NCBI RefSeq assembly: GCF_021155765.1
Contig: NC_060114.1
Span: forward strand, 1,488,001 to 1,552,000
DNA: 64,000 bases
From: Diprion similis
Taxonomy: Eukaryota; Arthropoda; Insecta; Hymenoptera; Diprionidae
Direction of reading: 5' to 3'
The notes beneath the pieces were generated by a model. That model saw only the letters and a list, made by a program, of their open reading frames with translations. It made no database searches and had not been told where the DNA came from. The translations under genes were made by a program, and so were the position numbers. Shown here one piece after another: positions 52,787 to 64,000 of the stretch. Every line of letters begins with the position of its first letter. The first letter of the stretch is position 1.

Positions 52787-54580
52787 GACTGGTACCAAAG
52801 TTGGCTAATGCGATATAGATCACGCAGTTGGCTTTTACGCAACTAAGTACAAATTCATTATGAAAATGAAACATAATAGTAAAAAAGAAAGATATTTATA
52901 AAGAAACTATAAGAAAAGTATTTATATTACGTATAAGTATTAAAAGTTCCGTTTAAAGTTTTTCATACTGCAACAGTATGTTTGTTGCTACTAACTAAGG
53001 TATGAAGCATTATGATGACATACAATAAGTTTACATATGTCTAAATACAATAGCTATGTTCGAAAAATCCAATTTTGAGAAAAAATGTTAATGAATGTCA
53101 TATTATAATACTATTTTGCAAAAGAAAATATTTATCCGAAGGATTTAAAAACGTATATGATACTTTAATCAAGTGATTATCATATGTGAGTAGTTCAGTT
53201 TTATAATCAGTTGGTGCAAATATAGTTCGACTCAATATTTCCTTCTGAATTTATGATCCTATAACGATCATTTGACGGGGCGGGGGGGGGCTCCACACTT
53301 CGTTTCACCGTGGTGAAAATAGAATCGCATCGGAAATCTCAAACGAGCGATTATTGGTAATCGTTCAACAATCATGTTGACGAATATTCAGGTCTGAATC
53401 TAACAAATTAAAGGTGAATGTGCATTTTTTCGAGATAAGAAAAACATTTTTAAAACAGCACTTACACAATTTCTTATACACCGATCGAAACTTTTTTTTA
53501 TACGACGAGAAAAGCATTTTGACCAAACTCTCGTGTCGGATTGTTGATGCGATTTTTTTTTCGCTAAATAAGAAAACAAAACATGTTTTTCCTCTCTTTT
53601 AAGCGAGAACCCCCCCCCCCCCCCCCCCTCTTCAAAAAACCAAACTTCTCATATACGTTTTCATATAGACACCGGCTGATTTTTTCATGCGATCAGAGAA
53701 GTATTTCAAACAATCTCTCGATTTTTTATATCATTTTTTCTCACAAAATATCGAAAATGAAAGGGGTGTGATAATTTTTTTTTCATTTCGGACGTTATGG
53801 GATACTATTCCGAAAAAAATCAAAACTTCAATAAAACTTGGTAGCACGCTGCAAGCATTGATTCAAGTAGTTACTTTGGAGCGTGCAGCCCTCTCTTAAG
53901 ACGATGTGAAAGTTACGTGACCGCGTGACTCAGTGCGAGAGAGTTCACGCATTTACTTCCGTCCCAAAATTCTTCTAAATTGTTGACTTTTCGATCACAA
54001 AACGAAAACAGTCAACTGCAGAATTGTTAGGCGCAGTTTGCTGTTCTCGTCTTTTTTCTGAAAATGATTAATCGCCTCGGAGAAATTTAGATAACAGTTT
54101 TTGTTACCAACAGAGAAGTATCACGTTACCTTGAGGGTATGGAAGAATCTCATATGGGTACATGACTGATAGCTGCAATTTGCGGAACAGTCATTCTAAA
54201 AGGTGATTCACCATCGCACACAAATTGGGCCAATTAAAAAAAGTTAACATGTTTGAAGGAGCTGCCACAATCTTCATTAGATATCAGCTCTATTTTTAGT
54301 GAAAAAAGACGCTGGTTCAAGATCTCAATGCTTTTCCACTAAAAAAAATTATTGGTTATTATAGTAATAACCAAAGAACAAATATAATACCTTATTATAT
54401 TTAATGACCGTATACGGGGAAAAAGTACGATAATATTGTACGGTATTCTGTAATAATGTACTATAATTAGTACGATAAAACTTGTTACCATGGTACGATA
54501 ACTATACGATAATTTTTTGCAGCTGCGTACGATACTTATGGGCCGAGGCATCTAGCAACACTGGTGCAATTCGCAAGTTA
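52787..54580. other. gene-free AT-rich DNA with G and C runs
   Basis: No supportable gene in about 1.8 kb. A G-run (CGGGGCGGGGGGGGG, about 53277-53290) and a run of about 19 C (about 53611-53629) frame a segment of 350 bases. GTACGATAAT-like words recur at 54425-54535. Possibly decayed element ends. Confidence 0.5.
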
Positions 54581-55637
54581 AAAATGACTTGTATGTTCCA
54601 AAAAAAAAGGAAAAACTTGTTCTCGGTCGGAGCATGCATGTCAAAAGGCTATGACGTAGCTTTCAAAGGACAGCATGTCTTTTTAACACGTGAAAATAAA
54701 ATGTATGGTCAAGGGGTGAAACAGGACAATGGAATACATAGAATGATGTTTCGTGTGAAAGCCAAAGTGAACCACGAAGAACTCAACGTCGCGACCACTA
54801 ACCTAAAGCTGCTGCATGAACGGCTTGCGCACGTCAACAAGACTACGCGGAAGCAGAAGATGACGAAAGGAATCGTACAAGGTATAAATGCAACCGAAAT
54901 AAATGATTTCTTCTGTGACGCTTGTCTATTAGGAAGGTCGCACCGACTGGAATTTAAGACGAATGAAAATTCAAGGGCAAAACAAGCGGGTGAGTAATCT
55001 CACTCAGATGTTGTAGGACCAATGTCTGTAGAATCCCTCGGAGAGGCAAGATATTTTGTTGTCTTCAAAGATGATTTTTCTGGTTTTCGACACATATTCT
55101 CTCTGAAGCACAAGTCTGATGTAGTTGACAGATTCAAAGAATCTGAAAATATGATATCAAATAAATTTAATCAGTCTATGAAAGTACTTTGGACAGATAC
55201 TGGGCGGGAGTACTGCAACAAGGAAATCGAGAAGGAAACGACTGCCCCCTACACACTGCAGTGGAATGGACGAGCGGAGCGGGACAACCAAACAATTGTG
55301 AAAAGCGCCAGGACTATGCTACAAGCGAAGCAACTCCCAATGTTTCTATGGACAGAGGCAATAAGTACGGCAGTGCGCATTCTAAACCGAACAACATCAA
55401 GCAGAAACAATAGTACTACGCCTTATGAACTTTGGACAGGTAAGAAACCCGGTCTTTCCTATCTCAGAGTATTTGGATGTGAGGCATACGAACATATCAA
55501 TAAACAGTTCAGAAGAAAGTTGTATGCAAAGGCGAAAAAGGTTCTGCTAGTGGGGTATTAAGCAGAGTCAACAAACTATCGACTATATGATCCCTAAACC
55601 AAACGTGTCTCAGTTTCACGTGATATTGTATTCAATG

Positions 55638-55878
55638 TGTTGCTACATGAATATGTACCATATAATCATTCGCATCCCTAGTACCTGATTCACTCACTAG
55701 TCTGTTGTAGTTTCGCGGCTAGAGCCTATCTACCCGTCTAGCGAGTTCTACGGTATCTATGTAACCAACCACACGCATTCCATTCAGCGTCGTACATATA
55801 CTTCATACACCGATAATAAAAGTACACGTCTAACCATTCACACTGCTGCTCTGCTCCTATCCTTTATCTCAAGCATCA
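55638..55878 (+). repeat. copia-5 5' LTR
   Basis: 241 bases; ATAATAAAAG near 55813-55822 is a candidate poly(A) signal. Confidence 0.92.
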
Positions 55879-56009
55879 GGTTATGGGCCCAAATGCACCA
55901 ACGCAGCGCTCATAACGAAGTAGTCAGTGAAAGTAGTGGAAGCCGATATTCTTTTCAAAAAACGAGAAGCCGGTCGGCCGTACATGTGTGAGTTTACCGG
56001 TATGACAAA

Positions 56010-59000
56010 ATGGCGGCAAGTGGCAGTGCAAACCCGTACGGACATATCCAAATCGAAAAGCTTCGTGGCCGTGAAAATTTCCACGATTAGAAAGAAACCA
56101 TGCAAGCTTGCCTTCAAATAGAAGGCCTGTGGTCCACTATTGAACCCGCGGAAGGCGGAACCGTCGACTCCGACCCCACTAGAAACACAAAAGTGATTGC
56201 CAAGCTCAAACTCTGTGTAGAGAACGACGTCCGTGCACATTTTCGCCAAGCGAGAACAGCAACAGAGGCCTGGAGAGCTCTCACGTCAGCTTACGCAGAT
56301 TCGGGAGTAAATCAGCAGATCACTCTGTTAAGACAGCTCATCGAAAACGCTCTCTCGGAACATGAGTCGATCGACAAATATGTAAATCATGTTATGAACA
56401 CAGTGCACAAATTGCATGCCACTGGCTTGCCCTTTCCAGACGAACTCGTCGCCGCTTTCATGCTTGCCGGCTTGCCACAAGAATACAGACCCCTCGTAAT
56501 GGCGCTCGAAAGCTCAGCAACCAAGCTTTCATCGGATTACGTTAAGTCGAAACTTCTGCAAGAAATAAACACTTGTGACCTTGCAGACACCACATCAACA
56601 GAGGCAGGCTATTACGCATCGTTTAACCGTCGAAGGCAACGAGGCCGAGGTCAATGGAGTCGAGGCAGAGGAACCGGCCGATCAAAACAAACGAATTTTG
56701 GCAACAAAGGCAATTCCGGTGTACGCTGTTTCAATTGCAACGAAAGAGGGCACATGTCCTCCGAGTGTACCATTCCAAACAAAAAGGCTTACCAAGCGGA
56801 AGGTGAAACAGAAGACAGTGATGACGAAGTACTATATAGTGGCATCAGTCTCGTAGCATTACTGGCAAACAGCGCGGACACATGGATAATAGACTCTGGT
56901 GCGTCACGCCATATGACTTGTAACCGCCAGTTGCTAAGTGAAGTTAAACCCACAAGAGTACGCCACATTACCGTGGCAAACAAACAAAAGCTAAAAGTAG
57001 AGTGTGAAGGCTCACTGGTAATGACATGTGAGAGACATATACAATTAAAGAAAGTTCTCTATTTACCTAACTTAACCTCTAATCTACTTTCTGTCAGCGC
57101 TTTAAACAGAAGCGGTTTCAGCGTTATTTTTGAACCCGATAGATGCAGAGTCCTCAAAGCTGGGTTAACCGTCATCGTAGGAGAATTAATGCCCAACGGC
57201 ATATACATTGCAAAATCCAAACCATTGTCGTCAGCGCCATCCTCACAGATAGAACACAAACCCGAAGTCCACTGCAACAAGGCCACTGCAGACCTGGACC
57301 TTTGGCATCGACGCTTGGGGCACCTTAATCCTGTATACATCAAAAAACTGCAACAATCAAGCGGGGCAGGTATACAATACGAAGACGCAGGTATGCATCA
57401 ATTTGACTGCCAAAAGTGTGTGGAAGGTAAATATCAAAAGCTACCTTATCCTCCAAGCTCATCGAGAGCCGAACGACTGCTCCAGTTAGTACATTCCGAC
57501 ATCTGTCAAGTTGATGAGCCAAGTATTAATGCTTACAAATACTTCATAACGTTCTTAGATGACCACAGCCGAAAAGTCTTCGTATACTTCCTGAAGAAGA
57601 AGAACGACACGTTCAAGGCGTTCAAACAATTCAAGGCTATGGCTGAAAACTGCTCAGGCCACAAACTTGAACAACTCAGAAGCGACAACGGACGAGAGTA
57701 CCTCAGCAATGAGATGCAGCAGTTCCTCCAAGACGAAGGTATCCGTCATCAAACTTCAGTCCCGAAAAACCCTCAACAGAACGGCAGAGCCGAGAGAATC
57801 AACCGTACACTGCTAGACAAGTGCCGTTGCATGCTTCTGGATTCTCAACTCCCAAAAAGTTTCTGGGTAGAAGCCGTAAGTACAGCAGCTCACTTAGCCA
57901 ACAGATCACCGAAAAATATTCTAAATTGGAAATCACCCGAAGAAATCTGGACAGGGAAGCCACCAAATCTATCGTATCTAAAAGTTTTTGGCTGCAAAGC
58001 TTTATACCACATTCCCAGGGATTCCAGAACAAAACTAGATCCAATCATGAAGGAATCACGGTTTGTCGGCTACCCAACTGACAAGAAAGCATATCGACTC
58101 TGGAGCACAGCCGAAAAGAAGTTCATAGTCAGCAGAGATGTCGTCTTTTACGAGGAACCTCGCCCCAAACCAGAGGCGATCTGTATCCCACTTGAAAATC
58201 CACTCGAAGACGACAACCACCAACAGCATCCCGGAGAAGAAACTGAAGTAAACAAAACCACAGAACAGACCCCTCCCACATCAACGAAGCCACCAAGTCG
58301 TGCAAAAGAAAAACAGATGGCGCTACCCATCCAGAGAGACAAGAGGACAACCAAACCCCCTTCCTACCTGCAAGATTATGTCTCCTCACTAGCGGTCGTA
58401 GAAATCGATGAAGATCTTATCACGACAGACGAATACCAAGCTTTCTACAGCATAACCGATGAAGCCGCACCAGATGACTTAACCATAGAAGAAGCAGTCC
58501 GAGGGCCTGAATCCTCGAAATGGGTTGCAGCCATGCAACACGAAATCAATTGTTTTGAAAAAAATCACACTTGGACTCTCACCACTCTACCTCATGACCA
58601 GAAGGCCATAACCTGCAAATGGGTACTGAAAAAGAAACGCCAACCGGATGGAAGCACCAAACACAAAGCCAGGCTAGTAGCCAGGGGCTGCCATCAAAGA
58701 GAAGGAATCAATCACTCGGAAACCTTTGCCCCTGTTGCCAAGCTTTCGACCGTAAGGATGCTGCTAGCGTATGCAGCCAGACACTCTCTGCAAATATACC
58801 ACTGGGATATCGAGTCAGCTTTTCTACACGGAGAACTGGAAGACGAGGTATACCTTCAGCAACCCCAAGGTTTGATCGCGCAAGGCAGAGAACATCTCGT
58901 CTACAAACTACACAAGGCCATCTATGGACTAAAACAAGGATCAAGAGCATGGAACCAGAGATTAGACAAAATCTTAAAGGGTATGAACCTACAAAGGTCC

Positions 59001-60020
59001 GAACGAGACCAATGTGTATACTTTTCGACAAATGACTCCACAGTTATTTTCGTGGCCGTCTTCGTCGACGATTTAATTGTCTTCTCCAACTCAACTGACT
59101 GGATACAATTAGTTTTCAGTCGTTTGGGAGCACAATTACCCGTCAAGAACCTAGGCGTAGCAACAAAATGCTTTGGTATCAATATTAAGAGAAATACTTA
59201 CCTAGGAGCGGTCTACATCGACCAATCCGACTACATTGAATCTGTTTTAACCAAATTCAATATGTCTGATTGCGCACCAGTAGCCACACCCATGGAGACA
59301 GGTCTCGTACTAACATCATGCGAAGATCAAACCCAAATGGAAAAATACCCATTCCAGAGTGCCCTTGGCTCGTTAATGTTTATACTCCAAGGAACCAGGC
59401 CCGACATAGCCCATGCAGTGAGTATGCTAAGCCGATTCAACAACTGCTATGGCAAACCACATTGGGAAGCTGTAAAAAGAGTTCTTCGATACCTCAAGGG
59501 CACAATCAACTACACTATCAAATATGACCGATATAAAACATCTCAGATCCAAGGTTACTGCGACGCAACTTGGGCGAGCGACAAAACAGACGCCAGATCC
59601 GTCTCAGGCCATGTTTTCACGGCGTATGGTGGCGCAATAAGTTGGAGCTCAAAGAAGCAGCCTACAACAGCATTATCCAGCACAGAGGCAGAATACACAG
59701 CTATGACATCTGCAACTAAGGAAGCTGTATGGCTAAGATCCCTCGCACTCGAGCTCAACCTCATCCACAAAACAACAGTCGTCTTAAATTGTGACAATAA
59801 GGGTGCAATACAACTAGCCAAGACAGGCAGCGTCTCAGAAATGACTAAACACATCAAGGCAAAACATTCCTTCATCAGAGAAAAAATAGAAGACGGCGAA
59901 ATCCAAGTGCCATTCACACCCTCTACCGAGATGGTAGCCGATGGCCTGACGAAGGCCGTACCCAAAGCGACACTAGAGTTATTGATTCAGAACATTGGAC
60001 TAGGAAAAAACTACACGTGA
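56010..60020 (+). CDS. copia-5 gag-pol, one early stop codon
   Basis: ATG at 56010 opens the natural N-terminus (MAASGSANPYGHIQIEKLRG), but codon 27 (56088-56090) is TAG, in the place where related gags usually have Trp. Translation could restart at ATG 56100, from which 1,306 codons are open. Counting from 56100: zinc knuckle CFNCNERGHMSSEC at 210-223, protease DSGASRH with Asp265, integrase WHRRLGHLNP ... CQKC, HSDICQV with Asp467, RSDNGREY, QQNGRAERIN; RT with ARGCHQREG, AIYGLKQGSRAWN and FVDD (first Asp about 990); RNase H with CDATWASD and SSTEAEY. All catalytic motifs are present. The stop at 60018 is well before the 3' LTR, unlike copia-1 and copia-3. Confidence 0.9.
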
Positions 60021-60239
60021 TAAAAAAGTGCAAAAAAAACATATAAATATAAAGTGCATAAAATAGACTAAAAAAACAAGACTGTCTAAATAAGTTGTTA
60101 ACCGCATGTTCATAGGATACATTTAGAAACTCGTTATTATTTGTTCTACTATGTTGTCATGTCCTAAATGAGGAATATCGTATATCTTAAAAAAATGTAA
60201 ATGTGAAACCCTGAAACTATGCTCATAATTATGGTGGCG

Positions 60240-60480
60240 TGTTGCTACATGAATATGTACCATATAATCATTCGCATCCCTAGTACCTGATTCACTCACT
60301 AGTCTGTTGTAGTTTCGCGGCTAGAGCCTATCTACCCGTCTAGCGAGTTCTACGGTATCTATGTAACCAACCACACGCATTCCATTCAGCGTCGTACATA
60401 TACTTCATACACCGATAATAAAAGTACACGTCTAACCATTCACACTGCTGCTCTGCTCCTATCCTTTATCTCAAGCATCA
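60240..60480 (+). repeat. copia-5 3' LTR
   Basis: 241 bases, same as 55638-55878. Upstream lies about 220 bases of AT-rich 3' UTR (60021-60239). Confidence 0.92.
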
Positions 60481-60560
60481 CAATGAGCAATTCCAGAACG
60501 AAGAAGTCCCGACACAAGAACCTAACAATCTCAATAGTATAGATGTGAGAGCTCTGGAAC

Positions 60561-61117
60561 AGAATCAGAGGGGGGTTCCCCCCGATTCCTACAGGCCAGC
60601 CGGCGCAGCGGCGCTGTGCGGGAGGGGGGGTGTCCACGATGGGCGCGCGGGAGGGCCGGCAGGGGGGGGGGGGGGAATTTCCTGTCAGGTCTTGTTCGAC
60701 GGCGGGAAGCTCTAAGTTAGATAACGCTAGACCATTTGAAGAAAATCCTGAGAATGCAGCCTGTCAGGTCATGCTGATAACGAACGCAGTGGGTGGTAAT
60801 GTAAATGAATCTGCACATACGAAATTTTATCATAAATTCCGGATGCAGCTGTTGAAATGAATCTGTCGCACATACGAAATTCGTAAATAAAGTTATTACA
60901 AAATGCCAGATGTCGGTTACGGGACGATGGAGAGCGGGGGCGGTGCATAAAAATTTTTCCCACGAAATGCAGGTCGAGTCATGTTTGACGGGAGAATCGT
61001 GGTGGAGATGGATGGTATATAAAATACCGACTCATTTCGATAGTCACTCTGTTCTCGTCGTCTTCTCGTCGTGAACTGTTCGCACTTGTGAAAGAAGAAA
61101 CTCTCAACGAAAACGCT
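60561..61117. promoter_or_regulatory. GC-rich block, then TATA promoter of the OB-like gene
   Basis: 60565-60680 is strongly GC-rich with a 14-base G-run and several GC inverted repeats. CCTGTCAGGTC occurs twice (60679 and 60760). Words around GAATCTG(T)CGCACATACGAAATT are duplicated near 60808 and 60862. A TATA box GTATATAAAATACC (61015-61028) precedes a TAGTCACTC initiator-like word (61041) and the ATG at 61118, the order of an arthropod core promoter. Confidence 0.55.
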
Positions 61118-61429
61118 ATGGATTTGGGAAAAATCAACTACGTCAGCCACCTGGAGAATCTGCCGACCAAGAAGATGTCAGAACTCGAAATTGGAGAGGT
61201 TTATGACGTCACAGGACTACGACTGGTCAAAACGAAATTCGGGGTATGTGTTCTGGTCGAGATTGAGGGGGAATACGTCTTCTTACCAGCAAGAATCGCG
61301 AGAATTCTGCAAGAAGATTCGAATCAGCTGACTGAAATTAGTAATATGGCTGGGGCAAATCGTCTACAGTTAAAATACTACGGAGGAGAGTTCAAAAAGT
61401 TTGAATTTTCGTGCAGTTACGTGCCATAA
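61118..61429 (+). CDS. small orphan protein, OB-fold-like
   Basis: 103 residues from the ATG at 61118 (a longer frame opens at 61088, but 61118 lies at the expected distance from the TATA box). The pattern LPTKKMSELEIGEVYDVTGL, then TKFGVCVLVEIEGEYVFLPA and a C-terminal LKYYGG is that of a small beta-barrel (OB-like) protein. I recall similar short proteins in several arthropod genomes, apparently mobile or of viral origin, without known function. No membrane segment or signal peptide. The next gene starts 125 bases downstream with its own promoter. Confidence 0.6.
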   Translation: MDLGKINYVSHLENLPTKKMSELEIGEVYDVTGLRLVKTKFGVCVLVEIEGEYVFLPARIARILQEDSNQLTEISNMAGANRLQLKYYGGEFKKFEFSCSYVP

Positions 61430-61554
61430 ATAATTTACACCATCCCCTCCACTTCCGCCAAATTCGAGGGGATAAAAGCTGGTGAGCGGGGGGAACGAAT
61501 AGTCAGTCTTCTACAGATATTTGAAAAAAACCGAGCTCAGCATCCCTCTGCAAC
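61430..61554 (+). promoter_or_regulatory. second core promoter
   Basis: GGGATAAAAGCTGG (61479-61492, TATA-like) is followed about 30 bases later by ATAGTCAGTC (initiator-like, 61499) and by the ATG at 61555. The layout resembles the promoter of the gene before it, which suggests that the two genes come from one compact element. Confidence 0.5.
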
Positions 61555-62544
61555 ATGGAGATGATCCTGGACGTGCAATGTGTCATCGGTCAAAGCAACC
61601 AGCTTGTACCCAAAGAAGTCGCAGTCATCTACATAAACGATTCGGGTTTGGAGCATATCCTCATTAAAATACCCGGTGATTTGACCAGCTTACCAATCGA
61701 ATATAGAGCTACTAACGCCTGGTCGTCAACGCGCAATCATCACGGAATACCATAGAATGCCGACAACAAATCTCACGGTGAAGTACCGAAGATTCTGAGA
61801 AAAATGGTGAGAAATGCGTGTTACGTATACGTCAAAGGAGCGGAGAAGACAGCATGGTTGACGGAGATCCTCGGTGGCACAACGCCAGTTACTAATATGG
61901 AAGATTTGCACATCGCACCCCCTATACTGGGAAAATTGAAATATCTGGAAGCGGCACCCTGGCACGACCTAAACCACGGATACTTCCCATCGGACAATAT
62001 TTGGAAACACGCGGGAGAAGGATTGATTTGGTATGATGACAACCCTAAATACATCCCGGGACCCAACTGCGCCTTTGAGAACGTGCAGTGGCTGAGAAGT
62101 TGATATTTGAAGGAGTGTACCGGCTCTCTCAAGAAATCACTCCGCCTGTACAAGGAATTGGCTGGTTTGAGAACAATGAGGTCTGAGGATATCGCTTTTT
62201 TGTCGAAAGAATTCGTCTACACGTTCGCATCAAATTCCATCAATGATGCGTGGGATAAACTGGCTGAGAATATGAAAATGGACGCCAGCATCACCAGTTG
62301 CCGCAGATGTACCCTGCATTACATACCAGGACCCGGTGAAGGTATAGTGGATGGTCCAATCCGTCTAGTTAAAGACTGTTTGGAATGCAATCGTCTGCCT
62401 AAAAGATGTAGGGCAATATGTTTGAAAATACCAAGAGAATTTACAACAATTACATCCCCACTGACACATAGAATTAAAATGCAGTATTCAATAAAATTAT
62501 TCACGTATATAGAAAAAATAGAATTTATTGCAATTACATCCTAG
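61555..62544 (+). pseudogene. orphan gene, possible exonuclease-like fold, two stops
   Basis: One frame of 330 codons interrupted only by TAG at 61753-61755 and TGA at 62101-62103. It starts MEMILDVQC, continues with IKIPGDLTSLP and YVYVKGAEKTAWLTEILG (61828 on), NMEDLHIAPPILGKL, NCAFENVQWL, and in the last third SINDAWDKLAENM, CRRCTLHY and DGPIRLVKDCLEC, possibly a Cys-based metal site. I recall an arthropod family opening with ILDVQGF and carrying a KG.EK.WL motif that is often next to the OB-like gene; an RNase H-fold (DEDD) exonuclease is possible but unproven. No stop-free version is present here. Confidence 0.5.
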
Positions 62545-62633
62545 CACATACATAGAATTAAAATGTTATATGTAATAAGATTATTATAGAATTTATTACA
62601 ATTATACATAAATCTGTATAACTTTCATCCGTT

Positions 62634-63075
62634 TGTTACGTCCGACGTCCCGCCTCACGTTTCTCCCACCTTCCTCGACGCTTGTCTTTACCTACCATTC
62701 CCACACTCCATATCTTGTCATCCTATTTCCATCTTGGCTTACACCACTCGCTATCGCCCTTACCTTGCTATTTCGATCCCCCTCTACCCTGTATCCTCGC
62801 TCATTTTCTCATGCAAAAGACTCACGCTGATTCCAACGCTCTTACCTCTTGCATTCAACTTCAACTCCCGTTCCCCAAAACCATTGTCTCAACTACTCCT
62901 CATCGACTTCACTCAATTTCCGAATCAAAATAAAAGTTATAATCATTCTGTAATTACTGTTCTTTCCTTTCCGTTCCCTGAACGAAAACGGCGACGACTA
63001 CGAACCTACAAAAATATCACCCGAACCAACATCATCGGGTGGGTACATGGACTGCCGTCCCCCTGTACCGTAACA
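62634..63075 (+). repeat. gypsy-2 5' LTR
   Basis: 442 bases with the terminal inverted repeat TGTTACG/CGTAACA, C- and T-rich in its first half. No partner LTR in the window. Confidence 0.75.
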
Positions 63076-63654
63076 TTCTGGTGGCAGCGGTTTTGCCGTC
63101 GACCTACCCTTTGTTCAGTGCTTCGGAAAATCTACGCAAGAAAAGTATTAATACGCAAAACTTCCGATATCATATCAATAAGTGATAGCCACGTAGACAG
63201 TGTTCGCCGGCAAATCAAGTGCGTACCTGACAAATTCAGGACCCGCAACGAACTGTGCAACGAGTGAAAATATACGACGCAAGAAAAGTGTTAATACGCA
63301 AAACTCCCGATATCATATCAATAAGTGATAGCCACGTCAAGAGTGTTCGCCGGCTAATCAAGTGTGAACCTGACAAATTCAGAACCCGCAACGAACTAAA
63401 TATACGGACGAAAGCCGATCTATACCACACATCACCTTTTGGAACCCAAAATTGTGATTAGCCCCCACCCGTTTCTGGACGCCTGCGACGCTGGAACAAG
63501 AATTTGGACCCAAGATTGGCATCACTCAGATACCTGGAACACCAAACCGAGACTCTTCAACACGCAACGGACTTCCCCGCCTACACCCTCCTCTTGCCGA
63601 CGGACGACGTGCATCACATCTTCAAGTCTCACCTGCCTTCAGCCGCCTACAACC

Positions 63655-63689
63655 ATGCTGTACCTTGCGTTTGTATTCATCTTTGCTCT
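63655..63689 (+). CDS. env: gypsy-2 env mini-exon
   Basis: Same 35-base exon as 11986-12020, with ATG in the same context, hydrophobic codons and donor GTAAGT at 63690. The changes between copies keep the frame, length, hydrophobicity and splice site. Confidence 0.65.
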
Positions 63690-63763
63690 GTAAGTTTGTT
63701 GTAATCCTTAGTAATAAGTTGATATTTCATCCCCGTACCCATTGCCCATCTCCGAAAATCGAT

Positions 63764-64000
63764 ATGGCACCAACTAATGAGACCGGTCCATCTTTTTGGT
63801 CAGTAAAAGACGTCTTACCGACGATCCCTGCATTCGATGGCAACAACATGCCTTTTGACCAATTTGTGGAACAATTGCGCCACGTGGAAACCCTCATTAG
63901 AGCTTCAGACAAAATGACCCTTGCTAAATTTGCACAATCAAAAATTACCGGCCCCGCTTCCCAATATTTAGTAGGCATTAATTGCAACGACGTCGAAGAC
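63764..64000 (+). CDS. gag: gypsy-2 gag, N-terminal 79 codons
   Basis: Begins MAPTNETGPSFW and is open to the window edge. It is almost identical to gypsy-1 gag over this length (PAFDGNNMPFDQF, TLAKFAQS, LVGINCNDVED). It shows that the natural gag start is here and that gypsy-1 has ACG at the matching place. Incomplete because of the window edge. Confidence 0.85.
   Translation, partial: MAPTNETGPSFWSVKDVLPTIPAFDGNNMPFDQFVEQLRHVETLIRASDKMTLAKFAQSKITGPASQYLVGINCNDVED

Larger units (their letters stand above)
55638..60480 (+). mobile_element. copia-5: very young Ty1/copia element
   Basis: LTRs of 241 bases (55638-55878 and 60240-60480), starting TGTTGCTACATG and ending AAGCATCA, are identical as far as I can see. 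Exact 5-base duplication CAATG at 55633-55637 and 60481-60485. Primer site GGTTATGGGCCC at 55879. One nonsense codon near the gag start is the only visible damage. It belongs to a different copia lineage from copia-1 and copia-3. Confidence 0.93.
54582..60560 (+). pseudogene. copia-4 remnant, split by copia-5
   Basis: Decayed copia pol. In order: RKNLFSVGACMSKGYDV, LLHERLAHVNK with CDACLLGRSH (integrase zinc site), a TAA at 54996-54998 replacing a residue before SHSDVVGP, LWTDTGREY, WNGRAERDNQTI (the segment between the second Asp and Glu is shortened), LNRTTSSRNN, and YLRVFGCEAYEH up to stops near 55559 and 55596. It is cut at 55637 by copia-5 and resumes at 60481 with EQFQNEEVPTQEPNN for about 80 bases. 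Gag, protease, RT and both LTRs are missing. It is related to copia-1/3 but old. Confidence 0.8.
62634..64000 (+). mobile_element. gypsy-2: start of a second errantivirus-like element
   Basis: LTR 62634-63075 (TGTTACGTCCGACG ... CGTAACA, 442 bases) differs strongly from the gypsy-1 LTR, but the leader from the primer site TTCTGGTGGCAGCGG onward is nearly the same. The leader carries a 143-base tandem duplication (starting 63134 and 63277) that gypsy-1 lacks. The env mini-exon (63655-63689) with its donor and the gag start follow. The element runs out of the window, so its pol and env cannot be judged. Confidence 0.85.

Overview
This window looks like a transposable-element-dense stretch of an arthropod nuclear genome. 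An insect is most likely, and Hymenoptera would fit the DUF4806 gene and the element mix, but the species cannot be named from the sequence. No ordinary host gene can be recognised with confidence. Almost everything is mobile DNA: four copia elements plus a fifth copia remnant, two Ty3/gypsy (errantivirus-like) elements, five hAT-type copies, one non-LTR retrotransposon, one pogo-like MITE, a long solo-LTR-like block, and a few orphan genes that probably ride on DNA elements or old viral insertions.

Layout. 1-3.5 kb: the end of a transposase-like gene and a clean seven-exon DUF4806 gene. 3.5-6.3 kb: AT-rich DNA with a mirror-symmetric microsatellite, a block of short palindromes and a 5'-truncated hAT transposase. 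6.26-21.72 kb: a complete but decayed errantivirus-like gypsy element (LTR, gag, protease, RT/RNase H, tandem macro domains, integrase, env, LTR). Its 5' LTR is split by a nearly pristine copia element (6,501-11,372). 22.2-52.0 kb: a deep nest. An old hAT (A) is interrupted by a solo-LTR-like block and by a second hAT (B, 26,513-51,161). The 21.4-kb intron of hAT B holds about 3.4 kb of unassigned non-coding DNA carrying two copia elements. The 3' LTR of one of these is split by a third hAT (C), whose transposase gene is split by a LINE. 52.0-60.6 kb: another hAT 3' end, then a copia remnant split by a copia element with identical LTRs. 60.6-62.6 kb: GC-rich DNA and two small TATA-driven genes, one broken by two stops. 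62.63-64 kb: the LTR, leader and gag start of a second gypsy element related to the first.

Most interesting content. (i) The gypsy element encodes two macro (ADP-ribose-binding) domains between RNase H and integrase. The first keeps the Lys and Asp that match the catalytic pair of TARG1-type hydrolases. (ii) Its env appears to be made by splicing a conserved 35-nt exon, encoding a start codon and a hydrophobic peptide, onto a distant env exon in the correct frame. (iii) Exact or near-exact target-site duplications at most junctions allow the insertions to be ordered in time, and several elements look young (copia-1, copia-3 and copia-5 LTR pairs differ at about 1, 2 and 0 positions by eye).

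All coordinates, splice sites and family calls come from reading the sequence by eye. Family names rest on recognised motifs, not on database searches.
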